Source: CAYQOX01 sp964419335
GTDB taxonomy: Bacteria; Hinthialibacterota; Hinthialibacteria; Hinthialibacterales; Hinthialibacteraceae
Direction: 5' to 3'
DNA: 64,000 nt
NCBI GenBank assembly: GCA_964419335.1
Contig: CAYQOX010000007.1
Location: 1 to 64,000 of the forward strand
The position numbers and the translations under genes are program-made. How positions within the stretch are numbered: the first letter of the stretch is position 1; each line of letters starts with the position of its first letter. Shown here one piece after another: positions 16,352-25,688 of the stretch. The notes beneath the pieces were generated by a model. It saw only the letters and a list, made by a program, of their open reading frames with translations. It was not told where the DNA came from and did no database searches.

Positions 16352-17219
16352 TCACTCATTCATTAAACAGCGTGCTGATGAAGCATGGGACCGACTTCAT
16401 GCATGTTCCTTGTGCCCGCACCAGTGTGGTGTGAACCGTTTACAAGGCGAAAAGGGGAAATGTCGTACTGGTGAAAAAGCGATTGTTTCATCTGCCTTTT
16501 CCCATCATGGTGAGGAGAGATGTATAAGTGGTACTATGGGCTCGGGAACGATCTTTTTTTCAATGTGCAATTTAAATTGTGTCTTTTGTCAAAACTATAC
16601 CTTGAGTCAGTATGGGGAAGGCCGAGAATTAGAAACGGATCAAATTGCTCAAGCGATGATGGCTCTCCAACGTGAAGGGTGTCATAACATAAATTGGGTT
16701 TCACCAACCCATGTGGTTCCTCAAATCCTTGAGGCCTTGGCGTCAGCGGTGAATCAAGGTCTTCACCTTCCCCTTGTATATAACAGCGGTGGATATGATT
16801 CATTACAAACCTTGCAGTTCCTCGATGGCATCGTCGATATCTATATGCCAGATTTTAAATATTGCGATACAAAATCGGCTGAAACATTTTCCGGGGTGGC
16901 TGATTATCCGCAGGTTGCCAAAGAAGCACTTCGAGAAATGCATCGTCAAACCGGGGATCTGAAGATTCATTCAGGCGGTGTGGCTGAAAGGGGGGTATTG
17001 GTACGTCATTTGGTCTTACCGGATGATGTGGCTGGATCGAAAGCCATTCTAGAATTTCTTGCTTCCGAAATTTCACCCAATACCGCGGTTAATGTTATGG
17101 GGCAATATCGGCCATGCTATCGTGCTCATGAATATGATGATATTCGGAGGGCGGTGTATGTGTCTGAAGTGGCTGAAGTCCAACGCTATGCCCATGAATT
17201 GGGGTTACGCTTAGTGTAG
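16329..17219 (+). CDS. PflX-like (COG1313) radical SAM protein
   Basis: Radical S-adenosylmethionine enzyme of about 296 residues. An N-terminal cysteine region (ACSLCPHQCGVNR...GKCRTG) precedes the catalytic CxxxCxxC of 'SMCNLNCVFCQNY', which ligates the [4Fe-4S] cluster. 'HNINWVSPTHVVPQ' and 'YNSGGYDS' are typical of the PflX/COG1313 branch, related to pyruvate-formate-lyase activases. No pyruvate formate lyase is nearby and the substrate is unknown. I use ATG 16329 (GGAG just upstream); GTG 16320 in the same frame is possible. The overlap with the preceding gene suggests one transcript, ended by the strong terminator at 17240. Confidence 0.88.
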   Translation: MTQTNQFNHSFIKQRADEAWDRLHACSLCPHQCGVNRLQGEKGKCRTGEKAIVSSAFSHHGEERCISGTMGSGTIFFSMCNLNCVFCQNYTLSQYGEGRELETDQIAQAMMALQREGCHNINWVSPTHVVPQILEALASAVNQGLHLPLVYNSGGYDSLQTLQFLDGIVDIYMPDFKYCDTKSAETFSGVADYPQVAKEALREMHRQTGDLKIHSGGVAERGVLVRHLVLPDDVAGSKAILEFLASEISPNTAVNVMGQYRPCYRAHEYDDIRRAVYVSEVAEVQRYAHELGLRLV

Positions 17220-17239
17220 AAAAAAGAGGAACTCGATAA

Positions 17240-17269
17240 AAAAGGAGAGATGGGAGTCTCTCCTTTTTA
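17240..17269 (+). terminator. Rho-independent terminator
   Basis: A 12-bp perfect stem (AAAAAGGAGAGA at 17240-17251 with TCTCTCCTTTTT at 17258-17269) and 6-nt loop lie directly after the radical SAM gene. The A-rich 5' arm also makes it usable from the minus strand for the small gene ending at 17290. Confidence 0.88.
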
Positions 17270-17289
17270 TTTCAATAACAAAAAAGTTA

Positions 17290-17487
17290 TTATTCTTCTT
17301 TTAAAACGGATATAGAGATGGACAATAAAAAAACGCAGATAGCAAAATTCAAGAAACTTCGTGGTTGGAATGGGTAAAGATCAAAAGTTTGTGACAGATC
17401 AATTTGAAAGAGTTTGAATAGAATCCCGATGATAATTGATATTACCCCTAACCAGATCAACGTTATTGGCAACCATTTCCTCACCAT
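17290..17487 (-). CDS. Small two-helix membrane protein
   Basis: A 65-residue protein with a Lys/Arg start and two hydrophobic helices: about 6-26 (ITLIWLGVISIIIGILFKLF) and about 45-60 (FLNFAICVFLLSISISVL). A near-perfect ribosome site (GAGGAG, 6 nt before the ATG on the minus strand) and a bidirectional terminator downstream support it as a real gene. No family is recognised. It is most likely an inner-membrane protein. The other open frame overlapping this stretch has no such support. Confidence 0.6.
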   Translation of the reverse strand: MVRKWLPITLIWLGVISIIIGILFKLFQIDLSQTFDLYPFQPRSFLNFAICVFLLSISISVLKEE

Positions 17488-17663
17488 GTTTTTCTCCTCT
17501 CATTAGACAGTATCCAATAATATATACTATGCCATAAAAAAGGGTTAGAAGCGAGGGTATAAAACCTAACTTTTTCAAGCAATTTCTATGGTACAATAGA
17601 GAGAAAGTAAGTTGTTATGAGGAAATTGGGTGTACTCTGGATAAAATGAATAAGGAGTTTTCG

Positions 17664-18713
17664 ATGTTGAGCAAGGAAAAATTCTTAAATCAAACTGTTG
17701 AGCATTATGATATCAAGCAATATAACGTGGTTCCTATGGTCGAGGCGATGAAATATATGGCCTTTAGTGCTCGCGATCTTTCTCGTGCCTCGGATATTTA
17801 TGACCGCATGATCCAAGATAAAAACTGCGGGATCATTCTTTGCCTGGCTGGATCTTTGATAAGTGCTGGATTGAAGAAAGTCTTCGTGGATTTATTGCGT
17901 TCCAATATGGTGGACGTGATCGTAAGCAGCGGGGCCAATATCGTCGATCAAGATTTTTTCGAAGCCCTTGGATTTCGCCACTATATCGCAGAAGAATATC
18001 TCAAAGCCGGATTGGATGATGACAAACTCCGAGAGGTGCATATTGACCGCATTTACGATACTTTGATCGATGAAGATGAACTTCGTATATGTGATGAAAC
18101 CACGAAGCGTCTAGCGGATGAACTTGAACCCCGGCCTTATTCATCCCGCGAATTTATTTATCATATGGGTTCCTCATTGGATAACATCGATGAAGAAATC
18201 GATGGCAGTATCGTGTTGGAAGCCTACAAAAGAGACGTCCCCATTTTTTGTCCGGCTTTTAGTGATTGTTCCGCCGGCTTTGGCTTAGTCGCGCACCAAG
18301 CTTCACGAGGGGATTTACCAAAAGTGACGATCGATAGTGCCCGTGATTTTTATGAGTTGACCCAAATCAAAATCGAGAATCCTGAGACAGGGATTTTCGT
18401 GATTGGCGGTGGGGTTCCCAAGAATTTTACCCAGGATGTTGTCGTAGCCGCCGACATTTTAGGCAAAGAGGTCCCCATGCATAAATACGCTATCCAAGTT
18501 ACGGTCGCCGATGTTCGTGATGGAGCCTTATCTGGCAGTACTCTCAAAGAAGCCAGTAGTTGGGGTAAAGTGGATACGACGTACGAGCAAATGGTGTATA
18601 GTGAGGCGACATTGGCTGTTCCGTTAATAGCGGGTTATGCCTATCACAAAGGACATTGGAAAAATCGCGAAGCCCGTGGCTTTCAAAAGATGTTTACATC
18701 AGCGGTCGTTTAA
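17664..18713 (+). CDS. Deoxyhypusine-synthase-like protein
   Basis: Cytoplasmic enzyme of about 349 residues in the DHS family (spermidine-dependent aminobutyl transfer). Seen: an NAD-binding-type 'GIILCLAGSLISAGLKKV', 'VIVSSGANIVDQDF', 'VPIFCPAFSDCSAGFGL' and the catalytic-lysine motif 'ASSWGKV' (Lys about 302), equivalent to the WGK of eukaryotic DHS. ATG 17664 is chosen because AAGGAG lies 6 nt before it, inside a longer open frame from 17646. Bacteria lack eIF5A, so bacterial members are thought to act on polyamines (for example homospermidine-type products). The product here is not predictable. The stop overlaps by 4 bp the end of the convergent DoxX gene. Confidence 0.88.
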   Translation: MLSKEKFLNQTVEHYDIKQYNVVPMVEAMKYMAFSARDLSRASDIYDRMIQDKNCGIILCLAGSLISAGLKKVFVDLLRSNMVDVIVSSGANIVDQDFFEALGFRHYIAEEYLKAGLDDDKLREVHIDRIYDTLIDEDELRICDETTKRLADELEPRPYSSREFIYHMGSSLDNIDEEIDGSIVLEAYKRDVPIFCPAFSDCSAGFGLVAHQASRGDLPKVTIDSARDFYELTQIKIENPETGIFVIGGGVPKNFTQDVVVAADILGKEVPMHKYAIQVTVADVRDGALSGSTLKEASSWGKVDTTYEQMVYSEATLAVPLIAGYAYHKGHWKNREARGFQKMFTSAVV

Positions 18714-19171
18714 TCTTTCTCCTTGGAGGCAGGTTGTAAAAAACGATCCAAACCAAAGCGTCCCGAGCCTATCATAAGAAACATGAGGGCTATAAATCCA
18801 TAAGTAAACGCCAGTTCTTTGACTTCGTAGGGGTCGGTGCTGTGAGCGATAAATCCTGCAACTCCCATTGTGAAGAGTATGAAAAGGGCGGCGGGCCGGG
18901 TTAGTAAGCCAAAGGCAAGCAATAATCCTCCTAAAAATTCCGCCAATCCTGCGCACCAAGAAAATAAAAATGGTAAAGGAAATCCCATCCCCTCAATCAT
19001 TTCTACGAATTGTTCGGGGGGTGGGATTTTATGGATGCCGTGGGCGAAGGCTAATGAAAGTCCGGCAAAAATCCGTAGCAAGGTTATACCGATCTCGCAC
19101 CAGGCATTTTCCATAACGCATCTTTTAAATAAGGAACATTTCACAAGACACTTCTTATCGTTTTCGTTCAT
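18710..19171 (-). CDS. DoxX-family membrane protein
   Basis: Integral membrane protein of 153 residues with four predicted helices (about 27-45, 65-85, 90-110 and 118-137). 'GITLLRIFAGLSLAFAHGIHK' and 'GLAEFLGGLLLAFGLLTRPAA' are the standard DoxX/SURF4-like signatures. Functions are diverse (thiosulfate:quinone oxidoreductase subunit, redox-stress complexes). None is indicated here. AAGGAG lies 7 nt before the ATG. It converges on the DHS-like gene with overlapping stop codons. Confidence 0.85.
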   Translation of the reverse strand: MNENDKKCLVKCSLFKRCVMENAWCEIGITLLRIFAGLSLAFAHGIHKIPPPEQFVEMIEGMGFPLPFLFSWCAGLAEFLGGLLLAFGLLTRPAALFILFTMGVAGFIAHSTDPYEVKELAFTYGFIALMFLMIGSGRFGLDRFLQPASKEKD

Positions 19172-19319
19172 GCAGAATCTCCTTGTTCGTAAAATCCTTC
19201 AAAAATAGGCTTTGCTTTCTTGGACTCCAACGATAAAATAATTATTTTGGTCGACAATTACGAGTTTTTTTCCTATCCCATTCCTGCAAAATTAACTTGA
19301 TTCCAAATGAGGTGAAAAA

Positions 19320-21209
19320 ATGACAGAATACACAGAAAACACCCAAAAACAAACGCATGCCTTTCAGGCAGAAGTCAAACAGATTCTTGATATTGTCATC
19401 AACTCGCTCTATACCCACCGTGATATTTTTGTGCGTGAATTGGTTTCTAACTCAGTCGATGCGTTGGAAAAAATGCGTCATGAAAAACTCACCAATACGG
19501 AAATCGTTGAGCCTGATCTACCACTAGAAATTAGAATCGATGTGAATGAGCAAGACAACACTTTTACCATTACAGATACCGGGGTTGGTATGTCTGAAGC
19601 CGACCTGGTAGAGAACCTGGGCACCATCGCGCATTCCGGTACGCGTGAATTTATCCAACAAATTGCTAAGCAAGGGAAAAAGGATGTAGAACTAATTGGT
19701 CAATTCGGAGTTGGTTTTTACTCGGCCTTCATGGTGGCGAAACAAGTGCGGGTACAAACGCGTTCTTATCAGCCTGGTTCTCCGGGGCTGCAATGGTCTT
19801 CGGACGGTAGTGGAGAATATACGATTGAACCTATGGAGGGGGTTCAGCGGGGAACCCGGGTCATGATTGATTTGCGAGATGATGCGAAAGATTATGCTTC
19901 CAAAACGAATATAGAGCGTATCATCAAGCAGTATTCTAATTTTGTTTCGTTCCCCATTTATCTTAATGGAGAAAAGGTTAATACGATCGAGGCTTTATGG
20001 ACGAAAAACAAAAAGGATATTCGTGAAGAGGAATATAAAGAATTCTATAAATTTATTTCTAACGCCTTTGATGAACCGATGTATACCTATCACTTTTCTG
20101 CTGATGTTCCTCTTCAAATTAATACGATTCTTTTTGTGCCCACAGAAAATACAGAAAGATTTGGTTTTGGTCAAATGGAACCGGGAGTGAACCTATACTG
20201 TCGAAGAGTATTGATCCAGCAGCATTCTGATGCGATTCTCCCTGAATGGCTGCGTTTTGTGCGTGGGGTCGTCGATAGTGAAGATTTACCTTTAAATATT
20301 TCTCGAGAAACTTTCCAAGATAACGCAGTGGTTCGCAAATTGAAAAAAGTAATTACCACGCGGTTCCTAAAGTTCTTAGGGGAACAAGCACAAGCAGACC
20401 CCGAAAAATACAAAACGTTCTGGCAAAATTTTGGTATTTTCCTCAAAGAGGGGGTCACCCGTGATTTCGAGCATCGTGAGGATATTTACCCCTTATTGCG
20501 TTTTGAATCTTCCAAGGAAGAGCCGGGCAAGCTGATTGCTCTCGATGATTACACCAACCGCATGAAAGCCGGTCAGGATTCTATTTACTATATCAATGGT
20601 CCCTCACGCGAAGCGATCGAGTCCGGTCCCTACGTAGAAGCTTTCAAAAAACGTGATTTAGAAGTGATTTACGTTTATGACACTATTGATGATTTTGTTC
20701 TTAATGCGATTCAGGTTTACAACCAAAAGCAGATTGTTTCTGCCGATCAACAAGATTTAAATCTCCCCGATGTGCCTGAAGAAGAACGCGAGGAGAGTGA
20801 AGAAGGTAAACCGAAACTTTCTCGTGATGAAGTGGATTCTATGACCGGTTGGTTCAAAAAAATATTGGGGGACCGGGTGGAAGCGGTTCGCGACTCCAAG
20901 CGTCTTGTGGATAGTCCCGCCATGATTGTCAATGCGGATTCCACCATGTCCACTGGTATGCAAAAAGTCATGCAAAACCTGAATCAAAACATGGGTCAAA
21001 TTGGACGAAAGACGTTGGAAATTAATCCGAATCATCCCCTTGTGGTTGAACTTGCAAAACGCCGTGAAGCAGGAGATGATGCCTTTCTTTCTAAAATTGT
21101 TGAACAAATCTATGATAATGCTTTAGTTGATGCTGGGTTAATGGATGATCCTCGCAGTATGGTACACCGTACCTATGATATTATGGAAAAAGCATTGAAG
21201 GGAAATTGA
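19320..21209 (+). CDS. htpG: Molecular chaperone HtpG (Hsp90)
   Basis: Cytosolic ATP-dependent chaperone of 629 residues, full family length. The N-terminal GHKL ATPase shows 'FVRELVSNSVDALEKMR' (catalytic Glu and Asn), 'DTGVGMSEADLVENLGTIAHSGT' and 'IGQFGVGFYSAF' (lid and glycine loops). The middle domain has the catalytic Arg region 'LPLNISRETFQDN'. The C-terminal dimerisation domain is complete. GAGGTG precedes ATG 19320. It is monocistronic by spacing. No heat-shock operator was recognised upstream. Confidence 0.97.
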   Translation: MTEYTENTQKQTHAFQAEVKQILDIVINSLYTHRDIFVRELVSNSVDALEKMRHEKLTNTEIVEPDLPLEIRIDVNEQDNTFTITDTGVGMSEADLVENLGTIAHSGTREFIQQIAKQGKKDVELIGQFGVGFYSAFMVAKQVRVQTRSYQPGSPGLQWSSDGSGEYTIEPMEGVQRGTRVMIDLRDDAKDYASKTNIERIIKQYSNFVSFPIYLNGEKVNTIEALWTKNKKDIREEEYKEFYKFISNAFDEPMYTYHFSADVPLQINTILFVPTENTERFGFGQMEPGVNLYCRRVLIQQHSDAILPEWLRFVRGVVDSEDLPLNISRETFQDNAVVRKLKKVITTRFLKFLGEQAQADPEKYKTFWQNFGIFLKEGVTRDFEHREDIYPLLRFESSKEEPGKLIALDDYTNRMKAGQDSIYYINGPSREAIESGPYVEAFKKRDLEVIYVYDTIDDFVLNAIQVYNQKQIVSADQQDLNLPDVPEEEREESEEGKPKLSRDEVDSMTGWFKKILGDRVEAVRDSKRLVDSPAMIVNADSTMSTGMQKVMQNLNQNMGQIGRKTLEINPNHPLVVELAKRREAGDDAFLSKIVEQIYDNALVDAGLMDDPRSMVHRTYDIMEKALKGN

Positions 21210-21231
21210 TGGTGACCCGTCGACAAAGGCT

Positions 21232-21264
21232 CCGGTTTATGGTTCGATAAAAGTATCAAACCGG
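21232..21264 (+). promoter_or_regulatory. Hairpin abutting the ribosome site of the next gene
   Basis: CCGGTTT (21232-21238) pairs with AAACCGG (21258-21264), with a nested GATA/TATC pair and a 7-nt 5' bulge. It has no T-tract and runs into the GGGGAGGA ribosome site of the Gfo/Idh gene. It could be a weak terminator for htpG or a translational control structure. Confidence 0.35.
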
Positions 21265-21277
21265 GGAGGACAAAACC

Positions 21278-22522
21278 ATGTCAAAACAAGATATAACGCG
21301 AAGATCTTTTTTAAATCGTTCGAAAAGTTTGGCTGCTTCTGCACCTTTGCTTTATCTATCGGCACAATCCGTGTTAGGGGCGAATGATAAAATCCAGGTT
21401 GGAGTGATCGGCTGTGGGCATCGTGCCCAAAGTAGTCTTCTTAGAGATTTCCTTCGTTTCGCAGAGGATTACAATGCTTCAGTCACCGCGATCTGTGATG
21501 TGTGGAGCCAACCGCGGGAACAGGTTTCTCAGATGATCCAGGAACGTAGCGGTGTTACTCCAAAAGAATATGAGGATTACCGTGAACTTCTTTCCATGAA
21601 GGAGCTCGACGCCGTGATTATCGCTTGTCCTGATTTTCACCATTGTGATGTGTTGGAAATGGCGGCCAAGGAGAAGAAGGATGCTTATTGTGAAAAACCT
21701 TTAGGGATGCATATGGAAGAACTGAACCGCGCTTATGATGCGGTGAAAGAAAATGAGATCCTTGTACAAGTGGGAACTCAACTCCGTAGTTATTCCTCTT
21801 TCACTGGATGTCGTAAAGTGGTTCAGGACGGGAAACTGGGGCAAATTATTAAATGTTCTCAAGTTCGAAACTCTTATAAGCCCTATTGGCATCGGTATGC
21901 CAAACCCGCCGATGAATCTGAGGTTCGATGGGATTTGTTTTTGAAAAAGGATAAAGATCGTCCCTTCGATGCCGATCAATTCACAGCGTGGTATGGCTAC
22001 CGTGAATTCTCTCCGGGAGCAATAAGCGGTTTAATGAGCCATTTTGTTGATCTTGTGCATTACATCACGGGGGCAAAGTTTCCACGAAGCGCCGTCACCC
22101 AAGGAGGGATTTTTACCTGGCAGGATGAACGCACTTGCCCCGACAATGTTCATACATTGTTGGAATACCCAGAAGGATTTTTAGTGAGTTATAGTACTTT
22201 GTTTGGCAATGGGTTTGGCAATTATACTCGCTTCTACGGTCGGCGTGGAGTCATTGATGCAACCAATTGGAATGAGCCCTTTATGACAGGGCAGGGCAGT
22301 GAACACCCCGACCGTATTGAATCGAAGCAGGCTGTGCCGGAGGTCTCTCGGCCGCCGCATATGGAAAACTGGCTCCAATGTTTACGCAGCCGTGAACAAC
22401 CGCACGCCCATATCGATGCGGGGTATCAACATGCGGTGACCTGTATTCTAGCCGATGAGGCCATGGTGCAGGAACGAAAGATGATCTTTGATCCCAAAAA
22501 GCGAGAAATTCATCCCGCATAA
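21278..22522 (+). CDS. Tat-exported Gfo/Idh/MocA-family oxidoreductase
   Basis: Oxidoreductase of 414 residues with an N-terminal twin-arginine leader (ITRRSFLNRS, hydrophobic ASAPLLYLSAQ, cleavage near VLGAN). The Rossmann loop 'VGVIGCGHRAQSS' follows at about 41-53, 'ACPDFHH' near 125 and the EKP motif in 'YCEKPLGM'. Tat export carries folded proteins with bound cofactor, as in the glucose-fructose oxidoreductase archetype. Planctomycetes and relatives carry many such paralogues. A GGGGAGGA ribosome site is present and a strong terminator follows. The substrate is unknown, probably a sugar or sugar acid at the envelope. Confidence 0.92.
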   Translation: MSKQDITRRSFLNRSKSLAASAPLLYLSAQSVLGANDKIQVGVIGCGHRAQSSLLRDFLRFAEDYNASVTAICDVWSQPREQVSQMIQERSGVTPKEYEDYRELLSMKELDAVIIACPDFHHCDVLEMAAKEKKDAYCEKPLGMHMEELNRAYDAVKENEILVQVGTQLRSYSSFTGCRKVVQDGKLGQIIKCSQVRNSYKPYWHRYAKPADESEVRWDLFLKKDKDRPFDADQFTAWYGYREFSPGAISGLMSHFVDLVHYITGAKFPRSAVTQGGIFTWQDERTCPDNVHTLLEYPEGFLVSYSTLFGNGFGNYTRFYGRRGVIDATNWNEPFMTGQGSEHPDRIESKQAVPEVSRPPHMENWLQCLRSREQPHAHIDAGYQHAVTCILADEAMVQERKMIFDPKKREIHPA

Positions 22523-22543
22523 AAATATTCATAGTATCCTATT

Positions 22544-22569
22544 AAGGCCGGGTAAAACCGGCCTTCTTA
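22544..22569 (+). terminator. Rho-independent-like hairpin
   Basis: AAGGCCGG (22544-22551) pairs perfectly with CCGGCCTT (22558-22565) over a 6-nt loop, with a short T-rich tail. It lies directly after the Gfo/Idh gene. Confidence 0.75.
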
Positions 22570-22695
22570 CTATATGTGGGAAATTATTAGAATTATTGTA
22601 AAATACATAGAATTGGTCATATGTTGGATTTAGGGTCTTGAAAATCGAGTATCCCTCGAATTAGACAGTATAACGATAAAAAGAAAGGCTGACTC

Positions 22696-23469
22696 ATGAA
22701 GAAAATCTTATTGCTCATTACTCTCTCGTTTTTCACGATTTGTGCGATTGCTTCCGAATCCATTACCGTGTTGAGCTACAATATCCATCATGGTGAAGGG
22801 ACGGATGGAGTCTATGATCTTCAACGTATTGCTCGCGTTATTCGTTCTGTTACACCCGATTTGGTTCACCTCCAAGAGGTGGATCGACTCACGCAACGCT
22901 CGGGAAAAGTCGATCAACCGCGCGTCTTGGGACGGATGACGGGAATGTCCTTCGTGTATGGGAAAGCCATGGATTATCAAGGCGGTGCTTATGGGAACGC
23001 TATTTTGACTCGACTATCCATCGCCGAAAAGGATTTTATTCATTTACCTCATTCGGAAGGACGTGAACCGCGGGTTGTGACCATCATAAAAACCTTTTCG
23101 CCCCAAAAGCGTATTCCCTTTTATTTTATGGGAACCCATTTGGATCATCTTCGTGATGCGACGGATCGTTTAATGGCGGTTCCCGTGATTGAGGAATGGG
23201 TGCAAGAGAAAGATATCGAAAGGTTTCTTCTCGTGGGAGATTTAAATGATACGCCCCAAAGTCCACCCATGCAGAAATTTTTCCAAAGCTGGTTTGGAGT
23301 AGGGCGGGATAAAACCTATCCCACCTTTCCTTCCTCTGATCCACAACGCCAGATTGATTATATCCTGTTTCGGCCTCCCCATGGCTGGTCGATTAAAAAG
23401 GTTCAAGTCTTGGATGAACCCATAGCCTCGGATCATTGTCCCATTATGGCGGTGTTAGAAATAAATTGA
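22696..23469 (+). CDS. Exported endonuclease/exonuclease/phosphatase-family hydrolase
   Basis: Protein of 257 residues with a Sec signal (about 1-20, ending ICAIAS). The EEP (DNase I-like) fold is marked by 'VLSYNIHHGEG' (metal Asn), 'PDLVHLQEVD' (catalytic Glu), 'GTHLDHL', 'LLVGDLNDTP' (Asp/Asn pair), 'QIDYILF' and the terminal 'SDHCPIMAVL' (Asp-His). All catalytic positions are present. Exported relatives cleave phosphodiesters such as phospholipid head groups, nucleic acids or inositol phosphates. The substrate cannot be told from sequence. It is a single gene with AAAGG-type Shine-Dalgarno. Confidence 0.88.
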   Translation: MKKILLLITLSFFTICAIASESITVLSYNIHHGEGTDGVYDLQRIARVIRSVTPDLVHLQEVDRLTQRSGKVDQPRVLGRMTGMSFVYGKAMDYQGGAYGNAILTRLSIAEKDFIHLPHSEGREPRVVTIIKTFSPQKRIPFYFMGTHLDHLRDATDRLMAVPVIEEWVQEKDIERFLLVGDLNDTPQSPPMQKFFQSWFGVGRDKTYPTFPSSDPQRQIDYILFRPPHGWSIKKVQVLDEPIASDHCPIMAVLEIN

Positions 23470-23613
23470 GGACCTCCTGATATCTTGTCAGATATAAACT
23501 TTACCCCTGAACAACATTTTGGATAACAAATGATTTTTGATATAGTTTATAAATAAAATGAATAAAACGGTTATAATTTTGTAAGCCCGTGGGGCTCAGG
23601 GAGGATTTGTTTT

Positions 23614-25488
23614 GTGTCTATAGCAAGTGGTTATTTATGGTCCTACAGTGTAAAACATATCGTAGGCCATTATTACAGTTATTTTTTTCTAAAAATGCTG
23701 AGTTGGTGTTATCGAGAGACAACCCAACAACTTTATCCTTTCGCAGTTTATTTAGAAAATGAATTATTCCCCAATTTACGGGAAGCAGAGTATCGCTGGA
23801 TTATTTTTGATATTGTAGAAAAGGAGGGGAATTGTTATCTTCAAGGACAGGCTGGGGAACAAATATACCCATTTCTTAAAACAGGTCGACTGGCGGAAAG
23901 GCTCCATAACGCAGGAATAAACCGTCTTCGTTTAGAGACGAGACTCGAATCAGGGCAAATTACTGAGTTGCTTTTACTTGTCCTTTATGCGTTGAATGAC
24001 GATCGTAAGACGTCATTGTGGAATTTTTCAAGCAAATGGAAAAAAGAGAAAGTTCGTGAAATGATGAGGAGTCCCACGGGGCTGCATCAATCATGTGGGT
24101 TAGTACGCTTGGACCTGGAAGAAAACGACTGCGAAATTGAGTATCACTATTGTGAGTTATTTTATTCTCGCATAATCCGGGGGTACTTGGAAAAACAAAA
24201 GGAATTCCAGGATCATCGCTCTTTATTTTATAAGTCGAGTAAATTTGGATTTATCGCGTTTGTGGTTTTAATCATTCCTGCATTTTTGGAATTGTGGTTC
24301 CCCGGGCTGAGTACGGTTTATATTTCGGGCATGGCCATCATTGGGGCTTTTGTGATCTGGTTTCTGATTCATGTCATCGCTTCCATTCGCTATGATTGGG
24401 AATACTATAAATCTTTAAATAAAGATTATGTGACTCAGATATCCTTGCTTTCCCATTTTCCTACTTCCAACCCCAATCCAGTATTACGTTTGAATTTAGA
24501 TGGAAATATCCTCTATGCCAATCCGACCGTAAAAAAAATGCTGCGGGAAATGAAGATGGACGATAGCGAGGCCTATAAGCTTCTTCCATCCAATATTGCC
24601 GATATCATTCCAGATACCCATTCTTCGGGCAAAACCCAATGTGAGGTAGAAGTTCCCGGTCATGATCGAGTTATTCAATATACGATCTCTCTCTTTCATG
24701 ATAAAAAAACGGCCTTTGCTATGGGTACTGATATTACTCAATTGCGTAAAACTGAAAAGCAACTTCGTTATTTAAACAATAATCTGGAATCCATGGTAGA
24801 TGCTAAGACCGAAGAACTTCAGAAAACTCAGGATGTGACCATACTTTCTCTTGCCGGCTTGGCTGAAATTCGTGATCCCGAAACCGGTGAGCATCTCGAA
24901 CGGACTCGCTTGTATGTGACCACTTTAGCGCAGCAGCTAAGGAATCATCCTCTCTATCGTGATTATATTGATGATTTCATGATCCAAGACCTTTATAAAT
25001 CCACACCGCTGCATGATATTGGCAAAGTGGGAATTTCGGATTCCATTCTGCTTAAACCTGGTAAATTGACAAAGGAAGAATTTCAAGAAATGAAAAATCA
25101 TACACTTTATGGTGCAAATGCGCTTCGGTGGGCAGAAGAACGGCTTGGCTTTGATTCTTTTCTCAGCCTGGCCAAAGAAATTGCCAATTATCATCATGAG
25201 CGTTGGGATGGTAAAGGCTATCCTGAGGGATTACGAGGGGATGATATTCCTTTATCGGCTCGTTTAATGAGTTTGGCTGATGTGTATGATGCCTTACGAT
25301 CCAAACGTGTTTATAAAGATGCTTACTCACACGAGAAAACGAAAGAGATTATCGTACAAGGGTGCGCTTCTCAATTTGATCCTGATGTCGTTGATGCCTT
25401 TTTGTTCGTAGAAAACCAATTTGAGGATATTTGTAACCGCTATTCTGATCCAGAATGCTCTATGGCGACTAAGTATTTTCCTTCATAA
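23614..25488 (+). CDS. Membrane PAS/HD-GYP protein (probable c-di-GMP phosphodiesterase)
   Basis: A 624-residue signalling protein starting at GTG 23614 with GGGAGG about 8 nt upstream. Residues 1-210 form an unrecognised cytosolic-looking domain. Two membrane helices follow (about 211-230 and 235-257), then a PAS-like domain (about 285-385, 'VLRLNLDGNILYANPTV'), a short coiled coil (about 378-405) and an HD-GYP domain. The latter has HD at 467-468 (PLHDIGKVGISD), HHE at 527-529 and GYP at 535-537, all intact. HD-GYP enzymes hydrolyse c-di-GMP. It is the first of two HD-GYP genes in 8 kb. The ligand for the N-terminal part is unknown. Confidence 0.9.
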   Translation: MSIASGYLWSYSVKHIVGHYYSYFFLKMLSWCYRETTQQLYPFAVYLENELFPNLREAEYRWIIFDIVEKEGNCYLQGQAGEQIYPFLKTGRLAERLHNAGINRLRLETRLESGQITELLLLVLYALNDDRKTSLWNFSSKWKKEKVREMMRSPTGLHQSCGLVRLDLEENDCEIEYHYCELFYSRIIRGYLEKQKEFQDHRSLFYKSSKFGFIAFVVLIIPAFLELWFPGLSTVYISGMAIIGAFVIWFLIHVIASIRYDWEYYKSLNKDYVTQISLLSHFPTSNPNPVLRLNLDGNILYANPTVKKMLREMKMDDSEAYKLLPSNIADIIPDTHSSGKTQCEVEVPGHDRVIQYTISLFHDKKTAFAMGTDITQLRKTEKQLRYLNNNLESMVDAKTEELQKTQDVTILSLAGLAEIRDPETGEHLERTRLYVTTLAQQLRNHPLYRDYIDDFMIQDLYKSTPLHDIGKVGISDSILLKPGKLTKEEFQEMKNHTLYGANALRWAEERLGFDSFLSLAKEIANYHHERWDGKGYPEGLRGDDIPLSARLMSLADVYDALRSKRVYKDAYSHEKTKEIIVQGCASQFDPDVVDAFLFVENQFEDICNRYSDPECSMATKYFPS

Positions 25489-25688
25489 TGCTTGATTCTA
25501 ATTGGTTTTCTTGGTTTACCCCAATTATCAATTTGAGAAATAGGCCAATTACCGTCCAATATATCAAATGAACTCTTCCACTTTTGTTGTTTACAAATTA
25601 TATTCTTTAAATATACTTTTGCCGTATTTGATGCGCTTCCTCTTGTCTATGGAAAATAACGATCACGGACAGAATAAAGGAGTTGGGA

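Noticed and set aside
17399..17596. Second small minus-strand frame overlapping the 65-aa membrane protein
   Set aside because: No Shine-Dalgarno at its start, and the overlapping 17290-17487 frame has clear start signals.
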